Positions 16,283 through 24,679 of a stretch of 64,000 nucleotides of DNA are shown here, piece by piece. The DNA comes from CAWAPD01 sp963783865 (GTDB taxonomy: Bacteria > Actinomycetota > Thermoleophilia > UBA2241). Below the pieces are notes generated by a model that did not search any database, was not told where the DNA came from, and worked only from the letters and a program-made list of their open reading frames with translations. Each line of letters begins with the position of its first letter. Position 1 is the first letter of the stretch. The stretch covers positions 124,001-188,000 of the forward strand of contig CAWAPD010000003.1 in assembly GCA_963783865.1 (NCBI GenBank), written 5' to 3'. A program made the translations under genes and the position numbers.

Positions 16283-17919
16283 TGGCCACCGCCCGGCGGC
16301 ACGAACCCGCCGCCGCCGGGGAACCCGCCCCCGCCCTGGAACAAGGACGATCCGCCGCTGCGGTTCGATGTGCCGCCGGTGGCGGTCGTGGCGCTGTTCG
16401 TGTACTGGCCGGTGACCACGGTCTCGCCAGCGGTCAGCCCGCTGGTGATCTGCGTGTATGAGGAGGTGGCCATCCCGGTCTCGACCTGGCTGTAGATGAT
16501 CTTGCCGTTCTCGAGCACGCGCACGTACGTGGTGCCAGACGAGCCCGTGACCGCTGTCGTCGGCACAAGGAGCACGTCTTTGCGCTGGGCGAGGACGATC
16601 TCAAGCGTCCCGCTCATGCCTGACCGTGCGACCGTTGGCAGCTTGCGTGGCACGATCGTGATCGAGTACTGGGCCGCGCTCGACGACGAGGAGGCCGACG
16701 AGGACGACGAGGCAGCTTGGCTTGAGATGAAGCTGACGGTGCCGGTGAAGTTGTCGCTCGTGTAGCCGTCGATCGTCATCTGGGCCTTCTGGCCCACCTT
16801 CAGGCTGCCGACGTCGGACTGGCTGACGAGAGCCGTGGCCTCGAGCTGGCGCGGGGCCACCACCGAGGCGAGCTTCGTCCCTCCAGACACGTGGCTGCCG
16901 ACGCCCACGCTCCACGAGTCGATGACGCTTCCTTCGGGCACCCAGGCGAAGCGACCGATGTCGACAACGCCGGTACGCGTCATCCCGTTGTGGTGCTGCC
17001 ACTTCTTGTAGGCGGTGGCCGTGGCCGAGGTGTAGTGTCCGTTGATCTCGCCCGTGTAGTAGCCGCGCGTCTTCAGGGCCTTCTGCAAGGCGGCGACGTT
17101 GGTCGCCTGCGCGCCCTTGGGCAGGCTCGTCGAAAGGTTCTTCCACAGCGGCGTGCGGCTGACGAAGGCATAGACGTGCTGGCCCGAGACCGTCAGCAGA
17201 CGTTGCAGGGTGTGGGGCGTCGAGCCCGCAGGAAGCACGATTTGGGTGACGATGCCGGAGACGCTGGCCGACGCCGCGCTGGTCTTGGATGAGGTGGTGG
17301 AAGTCGTGGCCGTGGGCCTGCTGGCCCCGGTCGGCGTGGTCGGGGTGGCCGTCCGCGTCGGGATGGCGGTCGGTGTAGGAGTCGGCCGCGGCGTGCGCGT
17401 GGGTGTGGGGGTGGGGGTCGGGGTCGGCGTGGGCGTGGGCGTCGGTGTGGGCGTTGCCGTCGGGGTGTCCGTCGGTGAGGGTGAGAGCGAGCCCATCCGT
17501 TGTGCGGCGAAGAGCGTCGTGTCGGCCCCGGTCGCGGCGGTGGAGGTCGCCGCCAGCAGGGCCGAAGTGCGCTCGCCGCTGCCGCCGGACGCCACCGGTG
17601 CGGCACTCAAGGTAGCGCTGCCCGTGGTCGTGCTCGACGTGGTGCTCGCGCCCGTCGGTGAACTCGTACTACCGGTTTTGGTGCTCGCCGTCGCCGCGCC
17701 GAGTGTGATGGTCGTCGTTGCGCTGGCCGAGCTCAGTGTGAAATCGGCCTGGACCGTCTTGGAGATGGTGCCGTTGGCGGCCGTCACCGTGAGGTAATGG
17801 ACCCCGGAGGAGCTGTCGTGCGTGAGCCAGACTACGCCGCCGGCCACGGCGACGACCACGACCACGAAGATGGTGACGACCCACCAGCGGGCGAGCTTGC
17901 GCAGCTTCGGCCTCTTCAT
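16279..17919 (-). CDS. Membrane-anchored efflux adaptor with peptidoglycan-binding-like domain and Pro-Thr linker
   Basis: 546 residues. An N-terminal anchor (WWVVTIFVVVVVAVAGGVVW) is followed by a low-complexity Ser/Thr/Ala region, then a linker of about 50 residues built of Pro-Thr pairs (17365-17470). Residues about 285-335 resemble a peptidoglycan-binding domain 1 (NVAALQKALKTRGYYTGEIN then TATAYKKWQHHNGM). The rest is a barrel-sandwich/beta-barrel adaptor as in HlyD/MacA proteins (VGSHVSGGTKLASVVAP, VGQKAQMTIDGY, LLVPTTAVTG). It probably bridges the MacB-like permease and the cell wall. The Gly/Pro-rich end overlaps the permease start. Confidence 0.8.
   Translation of the reverse strand: MKRPKLRKLARWWVVTIFVVVVVAVAGGVVWLTHDSSSGVHYLTVTAANGTISKTVQADFTLSSASATTTITLGAATASTKTGSTSSPTGASTTSSTTTGSATLSAAPVASGGSGERTSALLAATSTAATGADTTLFAAQRMGSLSPSPTDTPTATPTPTPTPTPTPTPTPTPTRTPRPTPTPTAIPTRTATPTTPTGASRPTATTSTTSSKTSAASASVSGIVTQIVLPAGSTPHTLQRLLTVSGQHVYAFVSRTPLWKNLSTSLPKGAQATNVAALQKALKTRGYYTGEINGHYTSATATAYKKWQHHNGMTRTGVVDIGRFAWVPEGSVIDSWSVGVGSHVSGGTKLASVVAPRQLEATALVSQSDVGSLKVGQKAQMTIDGYTSDNFTGTVSFISSQAASSSSSASSSSSAAQYSITIVPRKLPTVARSGMSGTLEIVLAQRKDVLLVPTTAVTGSSGTTYVRVLENGKIIYSQVETGMATSSYTQITSGLTAGETVVTGQYTNSATTATGGTSNRSGGSSLFQGGGGFPGGGGFVPPGGGQ
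17365..17470 (-). repeat. Tandem hexanucleotide-type repeat coding for the Pro-Thr linker
   Basis: About 100 bases of a GTGGGC/GTCGGG-type six-base period inside the adaptor gene, encoding alternating Pro and Thr. Such coding repeats change length easily by slippage, which would lengthen or shorten the linker by whole Pro-Thr units without a frameshift. Confidence 0.7.
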
Positions 17920-17983
17920 GACGGTCCTCCCTCGCCCTGCGTGTCTGGGTCTGGGTCACCCCGGCGACGGGCCGGGCACCCGA

Positions 17984-18925
17984 TCACTGGAAGCCTCCGG
18001 ATGACGTGCCGTTCGGCGGGGCAGCTGGCTGGCCACCGGGTGGCATGCCTCCGGCTCCGGGCTGGGGCATGCCGCTCCCGCCGGGGCCGGGTGTGACGCC
18101 GCGGGGAAACGAGAACGAGCGCATGTAGACGATCGTCTCGCCCTCGCTAAGCCCCGAGGTCACCTCGGACTGGCCGTTTGCCTGCTGGCCCACGACGATG
18201 GACCTGGTCGTGGTCTTGCCACCGGAGAGCACCTGGACGGTGGCGGAGCCGCCGCTGCCCTCGATGGCCGCGGTCGGGATCACGAGCACGTTGCTGGCAA
18301 GCACCTGGGTCTCGATGAAGGCCGCGCCGCCGGAGCCGTTCTTGACGCCGTCGGGTGTCTTCGAGAGCGAGATGGTTGCCGTGGCGGTGCCGTCGGCGGC
18401 CGTCTTGACTGCGGTCACCGTGCCCGAGGCGCCGCGGCCGCCGAACCCCGGTTGCCCAGACTGGCCACCGAAGGGCATCCCGCCTTGGCTCGCCTGCGGG
18501 CCCGGGACCATGCTGCCCTGGGGCTGTGGCATGCCGCTCTGGCCGGCCTGCGGGTAGCCGGAACTACTCGCGTTGGGCCGCGGATACGGGGTGCCGTTCA
18601 TCCCCTTGGGGAACGCCATGACGCTTGCGGTCTGGCCTTTCGCCACGCTTGAGGCGTCGGCTTGTGCGATCGTGGCCACGGCCACCATCTCGCGGCCCGA
18701 GACCTTGAAGGTCACGCTGCCCGAGACCGACTGCGTGATGTCGCCGCGTTCCACAGTCGCGACCACGCGGATCGAGCTCGGGGCGCCGCGCTGGCCGCTG
18801 CCTGCCGAGCCTGAGGAGCCGCAGGCGGCCAGCGCGCCAGCGGCCACCGCGACCGCCGCGAGCAGCGCGGTGCAGTGGCGGGGGCGGCGCGTCCGCTCCG
18901 GGAACAGCCGGGGGAATGGGTTCAT
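17984..18925 (-). CDS. Lipoprotein efflux adaptor (MacA/HlyD-like)
   Basis: 313 residues from ATG 18925, which overlaps the ATPase stop by 4 bases. The signal peptide ends in the lipobox LAAC (AAGALAACGSSG), so the protein should be a lipoprotein. The middle is Gly/Pro/Gln-rich (FGGQSGQPGFGGRG). The C-terminal half has adaptor features: VIPTAAIEGSGGSATVQVL and QSEVTSGLSEGETIVYM, matching the HlyD-type C-terminal domain (V.V..GL..G..VV). It lacks the long alpha-hairpin of Gram-negative MacA, which fits an organism without a TolC tunnel. It is the first of two adaptors in this operon, 64 bases before the second. Confidence 0.78.
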   Translation of the reverse strand: MNPFPRLFPERTRRPRHCTALLAAVAVAAGALAACGSSGSAGSGQRGAPSSIRVVATVERGDITQSVSGSVTFKVSGREMVAVATIAQADASSVAKGQTASVMAFPKGMNGTPYPRPNASSSGYPQAGQSGMPQPQGSMVPGPQASQGGMPFGGQSGQPGFGGRGASGTVTAVKTAADGTATATISLSKTPDGVKNGSGGAAFIETQVLASNVLVIPTAAIEGSGGSATVQVLSGGKTTTRSIVVGQQANGQSEVTSGLSEGETIVYMRSFSFPRGVTPGPGGSGMPQPGAGGMPPGGQPAAPPNGTSSGGFQ

Positions 18926-19644
18926 GCGTGTGCCTCCGGGGAGTCGTGGTCGATGAATCGTCCGTCCACGAGCAGCAGCCGCCGGTCGGCGTGCTGGGCG
19001 ACGTCTTCCTCGTGGGTGATCATCACGATGGTGCGGCCCTCGGCATGGAGCCGGTCGAGGATCTCGAGGACCTCGTTGGTGGCCGCCAGGTCCAGGTTGC
19101 CGGTGGGTTCGTCGGCGAACAGCACCTCTGGGTCGCCGATGAGCGCGCGGGCGATCGCCACGCGCTGCATCTGCCCCCCCGACAGCTCGCCGGGTTCGTG
19201 GCCGGCGCGGTCGGCGAGCCCGACGGCGGCGAGCGCCTCGCCCGCGCGCCGCAGACGCTCGGAGCGTCGCACCCCACGGTAGACGAGTGGCGTGGCGACG
19301 TTCTCGAGAGCGGTGGTGCGCGGCAGCAGATTGTGCAGCTGGAAGACGAAGCCGAGAAGGTTGTTGCGCAGGTGTGCCCTGCCGGTGTCGTCGAGGCCGG
19401 AGACGTCGTGTCCGCCGAGCAGGTAGCTGCCGCCGTCGGCGCTGTCGAGCAAGCCGAGGACGTTCAGCAGCGTCGACTTCCCCGAACCCGATCGGCCCGT
19501 GCAGGCCACCCACTCGCCACGCCGAACCCGCAGGTCCAGGCCCTTGAGCACCGGCACGGCGTACTCACCCTGTCCGTAGGTGCGAACGATGGCCTGTGCG
19601 TCGATGACGAACTCAGGGGCGTTCCCCGGTCTTGGCAGGTTCAC
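18922..19644 (-). CDS. MacB/LolD-type ABC ATPase, first gene of the export operon
   Basis: 240 residues from GTG 19644, chosen for GAGGTGAG upstream. Walker A (TGRSGSGKSTLLNVLG), Q-loop (FVFQLHNLLPRTTALENV), signature ELSGGQMQRVAIARAL, Walker B (VLFADEPTGNLD) and the His switch (MITHEEDVAQ) are complete, so it is a functional LolD-class ATPase, the kind that drives MacB/FtsX permeases. Its partner permease is at 15095, two adaptor genes downstream. The operon promoter must lie in the 244 bases shared with the divergent response regulator. Confidence 0.92.
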   Translation of the reverse strand: MNLPRPGNAPEFVIDAQAIVRTYGQGEYAVPVLKGLDLRVRRGEWVACTGRSGSGKSTLLNVLGLLDSADGGSYLLGGHDVSGLDDTGRAHLRNNLLGFVFQLHNLLPRTTALENVATPLVYRGVRRSERLRRAGEALAAVGLADRAGHEPGELSGGQMQRVAIARALIGDPEVLFADEPTGNLDLAATNEVLEILDRLHAEGRTIVMITHEEDVAQHADRRLLLVDGRFIDHDSPEAHA

Positions 19645-19888
19645 AGGCTCACCTCGTCTCGCCTTTGGCCGAACCCTCTGCAGGTAGGCCGCGGCGCCAG
19701 CATGGCAGCCGCGACTTGGCACGGGTTAAGAGGAGCCTGTGACGAACCTGTGAAGTTGTGCCGCGTGCCCGGCTTCTCGCGCAAGGGCCGGAGGTTCCAC
19801 AGCTTCGCGCCAGCCTTCTCATATCGTGCTCACAGGCGGGCGCTCTAGACTGACTCAGGCGGCTTCTCGGCTTGCCAGGGAGGGGTCG

Positions 19889-20341
19889 ATGCAAGGGCAC
19901 ATCGAAAGACAGGCGCAAGCGGCGCCCCTGCGGGATGGCGTTCCGATTCTGGTCGTCGACGATGAACCCGCGTTCGCCGACGCTGTGGCGGCGGCGCTGC
20001 GCCTTGAGGGCTACACGGTGTCGACCGCCGGTGGGGGGCGTGAAGCACTCGATGCCGTCTACGACTCTGCGCCCGCCCTCATCGTGTTGGACGTGTGCAT
20101 GCCCGGCATCGACGGCTTCGAGGTGACGCGTCGCATCCGCTACCGGGGACTGGACACGCCGATCCTCCTTCTGTCGTCGCACGCCGACACCGAGGACACG
20201 GTCTTCGGACTTGCCCTCGGTGGCGATGACTTCATGACCAAACCCGTCAATCTGGCCGAGCTCGTCGCCCGGGTTCACTCGATTCTGCGGCGGACGAGGC
20301 TCTCCCAGGCGGCCGATCGCGGACCACGGGGCCGAGCATAG
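19889..20341 (+). CDS. Receiver-only response regulator
   Basis: 150 residues from ATG 19889 behind AGGGAGGGG. A single receiver domain: acidic pair VVDDEPAF, phospho-acceptor Asp in IVLDVCMPGIDGFEV, Thr/Ser position in LLLSSHADTED, and the conserved Lys in FMTKPVN. There is no DNA-binding output domain; the protein stops about 20 residues after the receiver fold (RGPRGRA). It could be a phosphate shuttle, or control a partner by binding. No histidine kinase is nearby. It is divergent from the export operon and convergent with a STAS gene, which suggests a small signalling group. Confidence 0.85.
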   Translation: MQGHIERQAQAAPLRDGVPILVVDDEPAFADAVAAALRLEGYTVSTAGGGREALDAVYDSAPALIVLDVCMPGIDGFEVTRRIRYRGLDTPILLLSSHADTEDTVFGLALGGDDFMTKPVNLAELVARVHSILRRTRLSQAADRGPRGRA

Positions 20342-20365
20342 GGCGCCGACACTACGCGGGTCGCG

Positions 20366-20713
20366 TCAGTCAGCTGCCAACGCCGCCGCTCGCGTCGCAA
20401 AGATGAGGAAGCAGCCGTCCAGCCCGACGGCAGCAAAGACGCGCATGACCCGCTCGTCGCTGCAAACGACGGCAAGCCGCCCTCTGTGCGCACGCTTCGC
20501 GGCACACAGCAGCACGCCCAACGCCGTGGAGTCGAGGAGCGAGACGTCGGTGAGGTCCACGATGACCCGTTGGGTGTCCTGGTTGACGGCGTTCAGCAGG
20601 AGCGACTTGAACTCCGGCGCGGAATAGGTGTCGAGATCGCCGTACAGGGCGAGCACGACGGCGTCGCCGTCGGGGACGATGATCTCGGCGCGAAAGGACG
20701 GTGCACTGGCCAC
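20366..20713 (-). CDS. STAS-domain anti-sigma factor antagonist
   Basis: 115 residues from GTG 20713 (GAGGTGG upstream); a longer arginine-rich lead is less likely. The fold pattern of SpoIIAA-type STAS proteins is clear: VLALYGDLDTYSAPEFKSLL and the phosphorylation loop VSLLDSTALGVLLCAAKRA, where the Ser of DSTALG is the kinase target. Such proteins release a sigma factor by binding its anti-sigma kinase when unphosphorylated. No partner kinase or sigma factor is adjacent. It ends 24 bases from the response-regulator stop, facing it. Confidence 0.88.
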   Translation of the reverse strand: MASAPSFRAEIIVPDGDAVVLALYGDLDTYSAPEFKSLLLNAVNQDTQRVIVDLTDVSLLDSTALGVLLCAAKRAHRGRLAVVCSDERVMRVFAAVGLDGCFLIFATRAAALAAD

Positions 20714-21000
20714 GGACCACCTCGCTTCTGCAAGAAACGGTCTTCGCCGCCTCCGGGGCGAACGACGCTGCACGTTTCTGCGTGGCTCTGCCTATCACCG
20801 GCGATTGGGAGGTGGCTGGGACGGTGCTGAGAGGAGGCTGAGAGTCAGCAGCGGACAACGGACCGGCCGACGAATTGCCGACGAGGCGCCTCACCACGCC
20901 GCAACACGCCTGAGCACAAACGAGAACCCAACCCGTCTAGACCCTTGGACTGTGCAGCACAATCGCGCACGGCAGGCCATCTGCCAGAATTCGTAGGCGA
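20714..21000. other. Intergenic region left of att copy 2
   Basis: The STAS promoter region and then non-coding sequence up to the att repeat. It contains TTGCCGAC at 20875-20882 within a 13-base string (20871-20883) that recurs exactly at 27811-27823. No gene is supported. Confidence 0.4.
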
Positions 21001-21049
21001 GGTTTCCTACACCTGGTGTCGCTGGTTCGATTCCAGCCGGGGGCACCAC
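21001..21049 (+). repeat. att core copy 2: 3' half of tRNA-Arg, near-perfect
   Basis: Matches 4019-4067 at 48 of 49 positions; the single change is an A to C in the anticodon loop at 21010. The 5' half of the tRNA is absent, so it cannot be a tRNA gene. A few further bases (CCCTGCTCA) also match. It marks the right end of a roughly 17.0-kb interval that starts at the intact tRNA. Confidence 0.85.
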
Positions 21050-21181
21050 GTTTCCCTGCTCAGGGGCTAGGCCCGCCCAGGCATGGCTTGAAGCGGGTGC
21101 CCCCTGTCACTCGGTCCCCCAGCGCAGTAGAGTGAGCGCGTCCGCCGCAGAGCCCACCGCTTGTCCACTGGAGGGATCGCC

Positions 21182-22564
21182 GTGAAACGTCTGCTCGCAG
21201 TCCTCAGCCTCGTCGTTCTCACCACCTGCGTCCTGTGGTGCTTCGCGCCCCTGGCCATGGGCTGGGCGCCCAGCTTCGGCACGCACACGGAGTTCGGCAC
21301 CGGCTCGGGTCCGTTCGCGATCGCCGCGAGCGACTTTAACAAGGACGGCAAAGCCGACCTGGCGACGGCCGACACCTCCGGCTTCGCCAGCATTCTGCTC
21401 GGTCTCGGCGGTGGCGCTTTCGGTGCGAGCACCGACATCGCGGCCGGGGCGGACACCAACTCGGTCGCCGTTGCCGATGTCAACCGCGACGGCAAGCTCG
21501 ACGTGGTGGTCACCAACGACGACGACAGCACCGTCAGCGTGCTGCTCGGCGACGGCAGCGGCGGCTTTGCCAAGACGGCGACCGACCCGGCAACCGGGAC
21601 CAATCCCGAGTCGGTCGCGATCCGCGACTTCAACGGCGACGGCAAGGTGGACCTGGCGGTCGCCAACTGGGACGACACCGTCACTATCCTGCTGGGCAAC
21701 GGCAAGGGCGGCTTCACCAAGACCGCGACCGCCTACCCCACCGGATCAGGCCCCCAGTCGCTAGCCGTGGCCGACCTCAACGGCGACGGCAAGACGGACC
21801 TGGCTGTCGCGAACAGCTCAGACGACACGGTCAGCATCCTGCGCGCCAAGGGCGACGGCACGTTGCGCGCCAAGGTCGACTTCCCGACCGGCCACACGCC
21901 GTACACCGTCGCGGTCGGTGACTTCAACAGGGACGGCAGGACCGACCTGGCGACAGCCGACTATGGCGCGGGGACCGTCAGCGTGCTGCTCAACACCACG
22001 AAGAACGGTGTGCTGTCGTTCGCCGCGGCGGTCCCGCTCACCGCCGGCACGCATCCCTGGTCGGTCGCCGTCGCGGACGTCACCTCCGATGGCAGGCCCG
22101 ACCTGGCCGCGACGGATTACGGTACCGACACTGTGAGCGTGTTCGAGAACACCGGCGGCGCGCAGCTGTTCGGCGCCGCTACTCCCATCGCCACGGGCGT
22201 GGGCCCCACATCAATCGTCGCCGGCGACTTCGACAAGAACGGCAAGACCGACCTGGCAACCTCGGACTGGGGAGGCGACGCTGTCAGCGTCATGCTCAAC
22301 ACCCTCGTCGTGAAGCCGGTGATCGGCTCGCTCAAGCCCACGAGCGGCAAGGTCGGAGTGACAATGACGATCACAGGCAAGGGCTTCTGGGACCGTCGCG
22401 GCACGTCCAAGGTGTACGTCGGCGGCAAGGCGGTCACGAAGTACGTCTCGTGGTCGGCCACGAAGATCAAGGTCAGGGTGCCGAACCTCGCCGCAGGTAA
22501 GAAGTCGGTCACCGTCAGGACCGCCGGCGGCAAGAGCAACGCCAAGACATTCAAGGTGCTCTGA
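21182..22564 (+). CDS. Secreted FG-GAP/VCBS-repeat protein with C-terminal IPT/TIG domain
   Basis: 460 residues from GTG 21182, with GGAGGGA upstream. Signal peptide KRLLAVLSLVVLTTCVLWCF. About seven repeats of roughly 45 residues follow, each with the calcium-binding core DxNxDGxxDLxV (for example VNRDGKLDVVV, FNGDGKVDLAV, LNGDGKTDLAV), forming an integrin-alpha-like beta-propeller outside the cell. The last 85 residues (VIGSLKPTSGKVGVTMTITG) are an IPT/TIG immunoglobulin-like domain. Role likely surface binding or adhesion; ligand unknown. It begins 132 bases after att copy 2 and ends with a hairpin. Confidence 0.88.
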   Translation: MKRLLAVLSLVVLTTCVLWCFAPLAMGWAPSFGTHTEFGTGSGPFAIAASDFNKDGKADLATADTSGFASILLGLGGGAFGASTDIAAGADTNSVAVADVNRDGKLDVVVTNDDDSTVSVLLGDGSGGFAKTATDPATGTNPESVAIRDFNGDGKVDLAVANWDDTVTILLGNGKGGFTKTATAYPTGSGPQSLAVADLNGDGKTDLAVANSSDDTVSILRAKGDGTLRAKVDFPTGHTPYTVAVGDFNRDGRTDLATADYGAGTVSVLLNTTKNGVLSFAAAVPLTAGTHPWSVAVADVTSDGRPDLAATDYGTDTVSVFENTGGAQLFGAATPIATGVGPTSIVAGDFDKNGKTDLATSDWGGDAVSVMLNTLVVKPVIGSLKPTSGKVGVTMTITGKGFWDRRGTSKVYVGGKAVTKYVSWSATKIKVRVPNLAAGKKSVTVRTAGGKSNAKTFKVL

Positions 22565-22579
22565 GAGAGTCGATGGGGG

Positions 22580-22603
22580 GGGTGCGGCCGCAGAGCCGCA
22601 CCC
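22580..22603 (+). terminator. Hairpin terminator after the FG-GAP gene
   Basis: Stem GGTGCGGC (22581-22588) / GCCGCACC (22595-22602) with loop CGCAGA, preceded by a G run and 16 bases past the stop. Confidence 0.6.
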
Positions 22604-22726
22604 TGCGCCGCCCCACAGCAAGGATCTGGCGTGGAGCCGGCAGTCTTGCTGGCACATTGCCGACAAGACGCATGCGTCAGCTTTCGATCAGCGCCTTGGC
22701 CAGCGTGAACTCTTCGTCTGTCGAGC

Positions 22727-24562
22727 TCAGGACTCCTCGACGCGCAGGCGCCTCCGCCGGCGCCAGATCAGCAGGACAGCAGCAGCGGCAACGAGGACGA
22801 TCACCACGACCACCGCCAGCGTCTCAGTGGCTGACGAGGCATGGCCGCCGCTCTGCGTGGCCATCGGTCGGAGATTCAAGTAGGTGTCGTTGCCGACGCC
22901 GGTGTAGAAGGCGGGGCCCCGTCCCTTCTGCGTCTGCGTCCACCCCTCGAACCGGTCGGTGCTGTACGCCTCCAGCTGATCGGGATAGACGAGCACGAGC
23001 CACGGCGTCTGCTCGTACATGACCTGCTGCATCCGCCAGATCACATCCCTGCGCGCCAGCGGATCGAGGGTGGTGAGCTCTTCTACGTTCAGTCGGTCGT
23101 ACTCGGCGTTCACCCAGCCCGGTTCGTTCGAATTGCCGAGACCGCTCGCGGTCATGCTGGTCAGCGTCTGTCCGGGGTCGGCGAAGCCGATCCAGGTCCA
23201 CACGTAGAGGTCGAAGTCGGGAGCGAGCTCGCCTCCGTGGATGTTGTAGATGTGTGACTCGAGCGCACCGGTGTCCATCACCGAGTACGTGATCTTGAGC
23301 CCGAGCTGTGTGAGCCACCCGGCTATCAGCTTGGCCGTCGTCTGCTCCTCCGCGCTATCGGCGGGAGCCCAGAGCCGCAGCGTGATGGGCTTGCCCTTGA
23401 ACACTCGCCAGCCTCCCGGACCTCTGGGGTAGCCGGCCTCGTCGAGCAACTGGCCGGCCTTGGCGAGATCGAACGTGTGAAGCGTGCCGGCCGGCGGCTG
23501 CCAGTGATAATCGGGGTTCACCCACTCGTTGGGTGGCAGGATCGTCGTGCCCGGGCTCGCATATCCCTGGTAGGCGATGTCGCACAGGCGCTGGCGATCG
23601 ACGGCGTAGTTGAGGGCGTAGCGGAAACGCCAGTCAAGGAGCACGGGATTGCCGGACGAGTTCCCCGTGTAACAGTTCATGCTCAGGTAGTCCCAGGTGA
23701 AGAAGTTGTAGGCGATCGCCTTGATGCCGTTCGCCGACGGGAGGTGCCTGAACGCGGCCTTCGGGATGCCCCAAGCCGCGTCGACGGCCCCGTTCTTGAG
23801 ATCACTGACCAGTGTGTCGGCGTTCTGGTAGGTCTCGAAGATGATCCCATCGATGGCCGGTGTCCTGCCCCAGTAGCTCGGGTTTCGGACCAACCGCACG
23901 TACTCTCCCGGGCGGGAGGCGACGGTCTCGAAGGGCCCGCTGCCGATGATCGGCGGGCTGTTCGCGAAGCTCGTCTCGGCGGCCTCGGGCGTCATGCGTC
24001 CCCAGATCTGCCGCGGCAGGATCGGCAGGAAGACATACTCCATGTCGGCCTTCGGCCGCGAGCAGGAGATCTGCACGGTCGTCGCGTCGAGAGCCTTCGC
24101 TCCCGTGATGGGATCCAGCGCCGGGCCGAAGTTGGAGCCGCTGGCCTTGAGCGCGTAGTTGTAGGTCCAGGCCACATCGGCGGCCGTCAGAGGCCGGCCG
24201 TCCTGCCACTTCACGTTTGGGCGGATGTGGATCGTCCAGACCTTGCCGTCGGGCGAGATGCCGCCGTTCTGCTTGGTGGGGAACTCCGAGGCGAGGTCCA
24301 GCTCGGGTTCGCCGTCCGGGCCGGTCAGGAAGAGGAAGTCGTAGTTCAGGCACCAGACTTCGTAGCACACCTGCTGGATACCGATGAACGGGTTCAGGTT
24401 GTCGGGCTCCTCCGTCGTCCCGACCTTGAGAATGACCTTCTGCGGCGTCGCCGGCGGGCTGCTGCTTGCGAGGGCCTCGGCCACGCTCCAGGCGATACAC
24501 ACAGCCAGCAAAGCGAGGCCGATGCCCACGAGCCCCCTGAAGACCCTATGAGTGGTTGTCAT
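22727..24562 (-). CDS. Oligopeptide/dipeptide ABC substrate-binding protein (SBP_bac_5) with C-terminal membrane anchor
   Basis: 611 residues from ATG 24562 (GAGGTGGG upstream). An N-terminal signal or anchor (GLVGIGLALLAVCIAWSVAE) precedes the family-5 solute-binding fold: TTEEPDNLNPF, WTIHIRPNVKWQDGRPLTAA, GSGPFETVASRPGEYV, LDWRFRYALNYAVDRQ. Unlike most lipoprotein binding proteins it has no lipobox Cys and instead ends in a membrane helix plus basic tail (VVVVIVLVAAAAVLLIW then RRRRR). No permease or ATPase genes for it are nearby. The M24 peptidase lies just upstream on the same strand, 117 bases away, suggesting a peptide-use pair. Confidence 0.85.
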   Translation of the reverse strand: MTTTHRVFRGLVGIGLALLAVCIAWSVAEALASSSPPATPQKVILKVGTTEEPDNLNPFIGIQQVCYEVWCLNYDFLFLTGPDGEPELDLASEFPTKQNGGISPDGKVWTIHIRPNVKWQDGRPLTAADVAWTYNYALKASGSNFGPALDPITGAKALDATTVQISCSRPKADMEYVFLPILPRQIWGRMTPEAAETSFANSPPIIGSGPFETVASRPGEYVRLVRNPSYWGRTPAIDGIIFETYQNADTLVSDLKNGAVDAAWGIPKAAFRHLPSANGIKAIAYNFFTWDYLSMNCYTGNSSGNPVLLDWRFRYALNYAVDRQRLCDIAYQGYASPGTTILPPNEWVNPDYHWQPPAGTLHTFDLAKAGQLLDEAGYPRGPGGWRVFKGKPITLRLWAPADSAEEQTTAKLIAGWLTQLGLKITYSVMDTGALESHIYNIHGGELAPDFDLYVWTWIGFADPGQTLTSMTASGLGNSNEPGWVNAEYDRLNVEELTTLDPLARRDVIWRMQQVMYEQTPWLVLVYPDQLEAYSTDRFEGWTQTQKGRGPAFYTGVGNDTYLNLRPMATQSGGHASSATETLAVVVVIVLVAAAAVLLIWRRRRRLRVEES

Positions 24563-24679
24563 CCGGGCCCACCTCGTGTCGCGACGGCGGTCCGGGTCAC
24601 CGCTACGTCGCGGAGTCCTCATGCCCTGGCGAGCGGTCACTCCGCCCGCGGTGGCCCTTGCCCGCCTGAGGCGACTGTC

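Noticed and set aside
21001..21049. A second tRNA-Arg gene
   Set aside because: Only the 3' half is present; acceptor 5' strand and D arm are missing.
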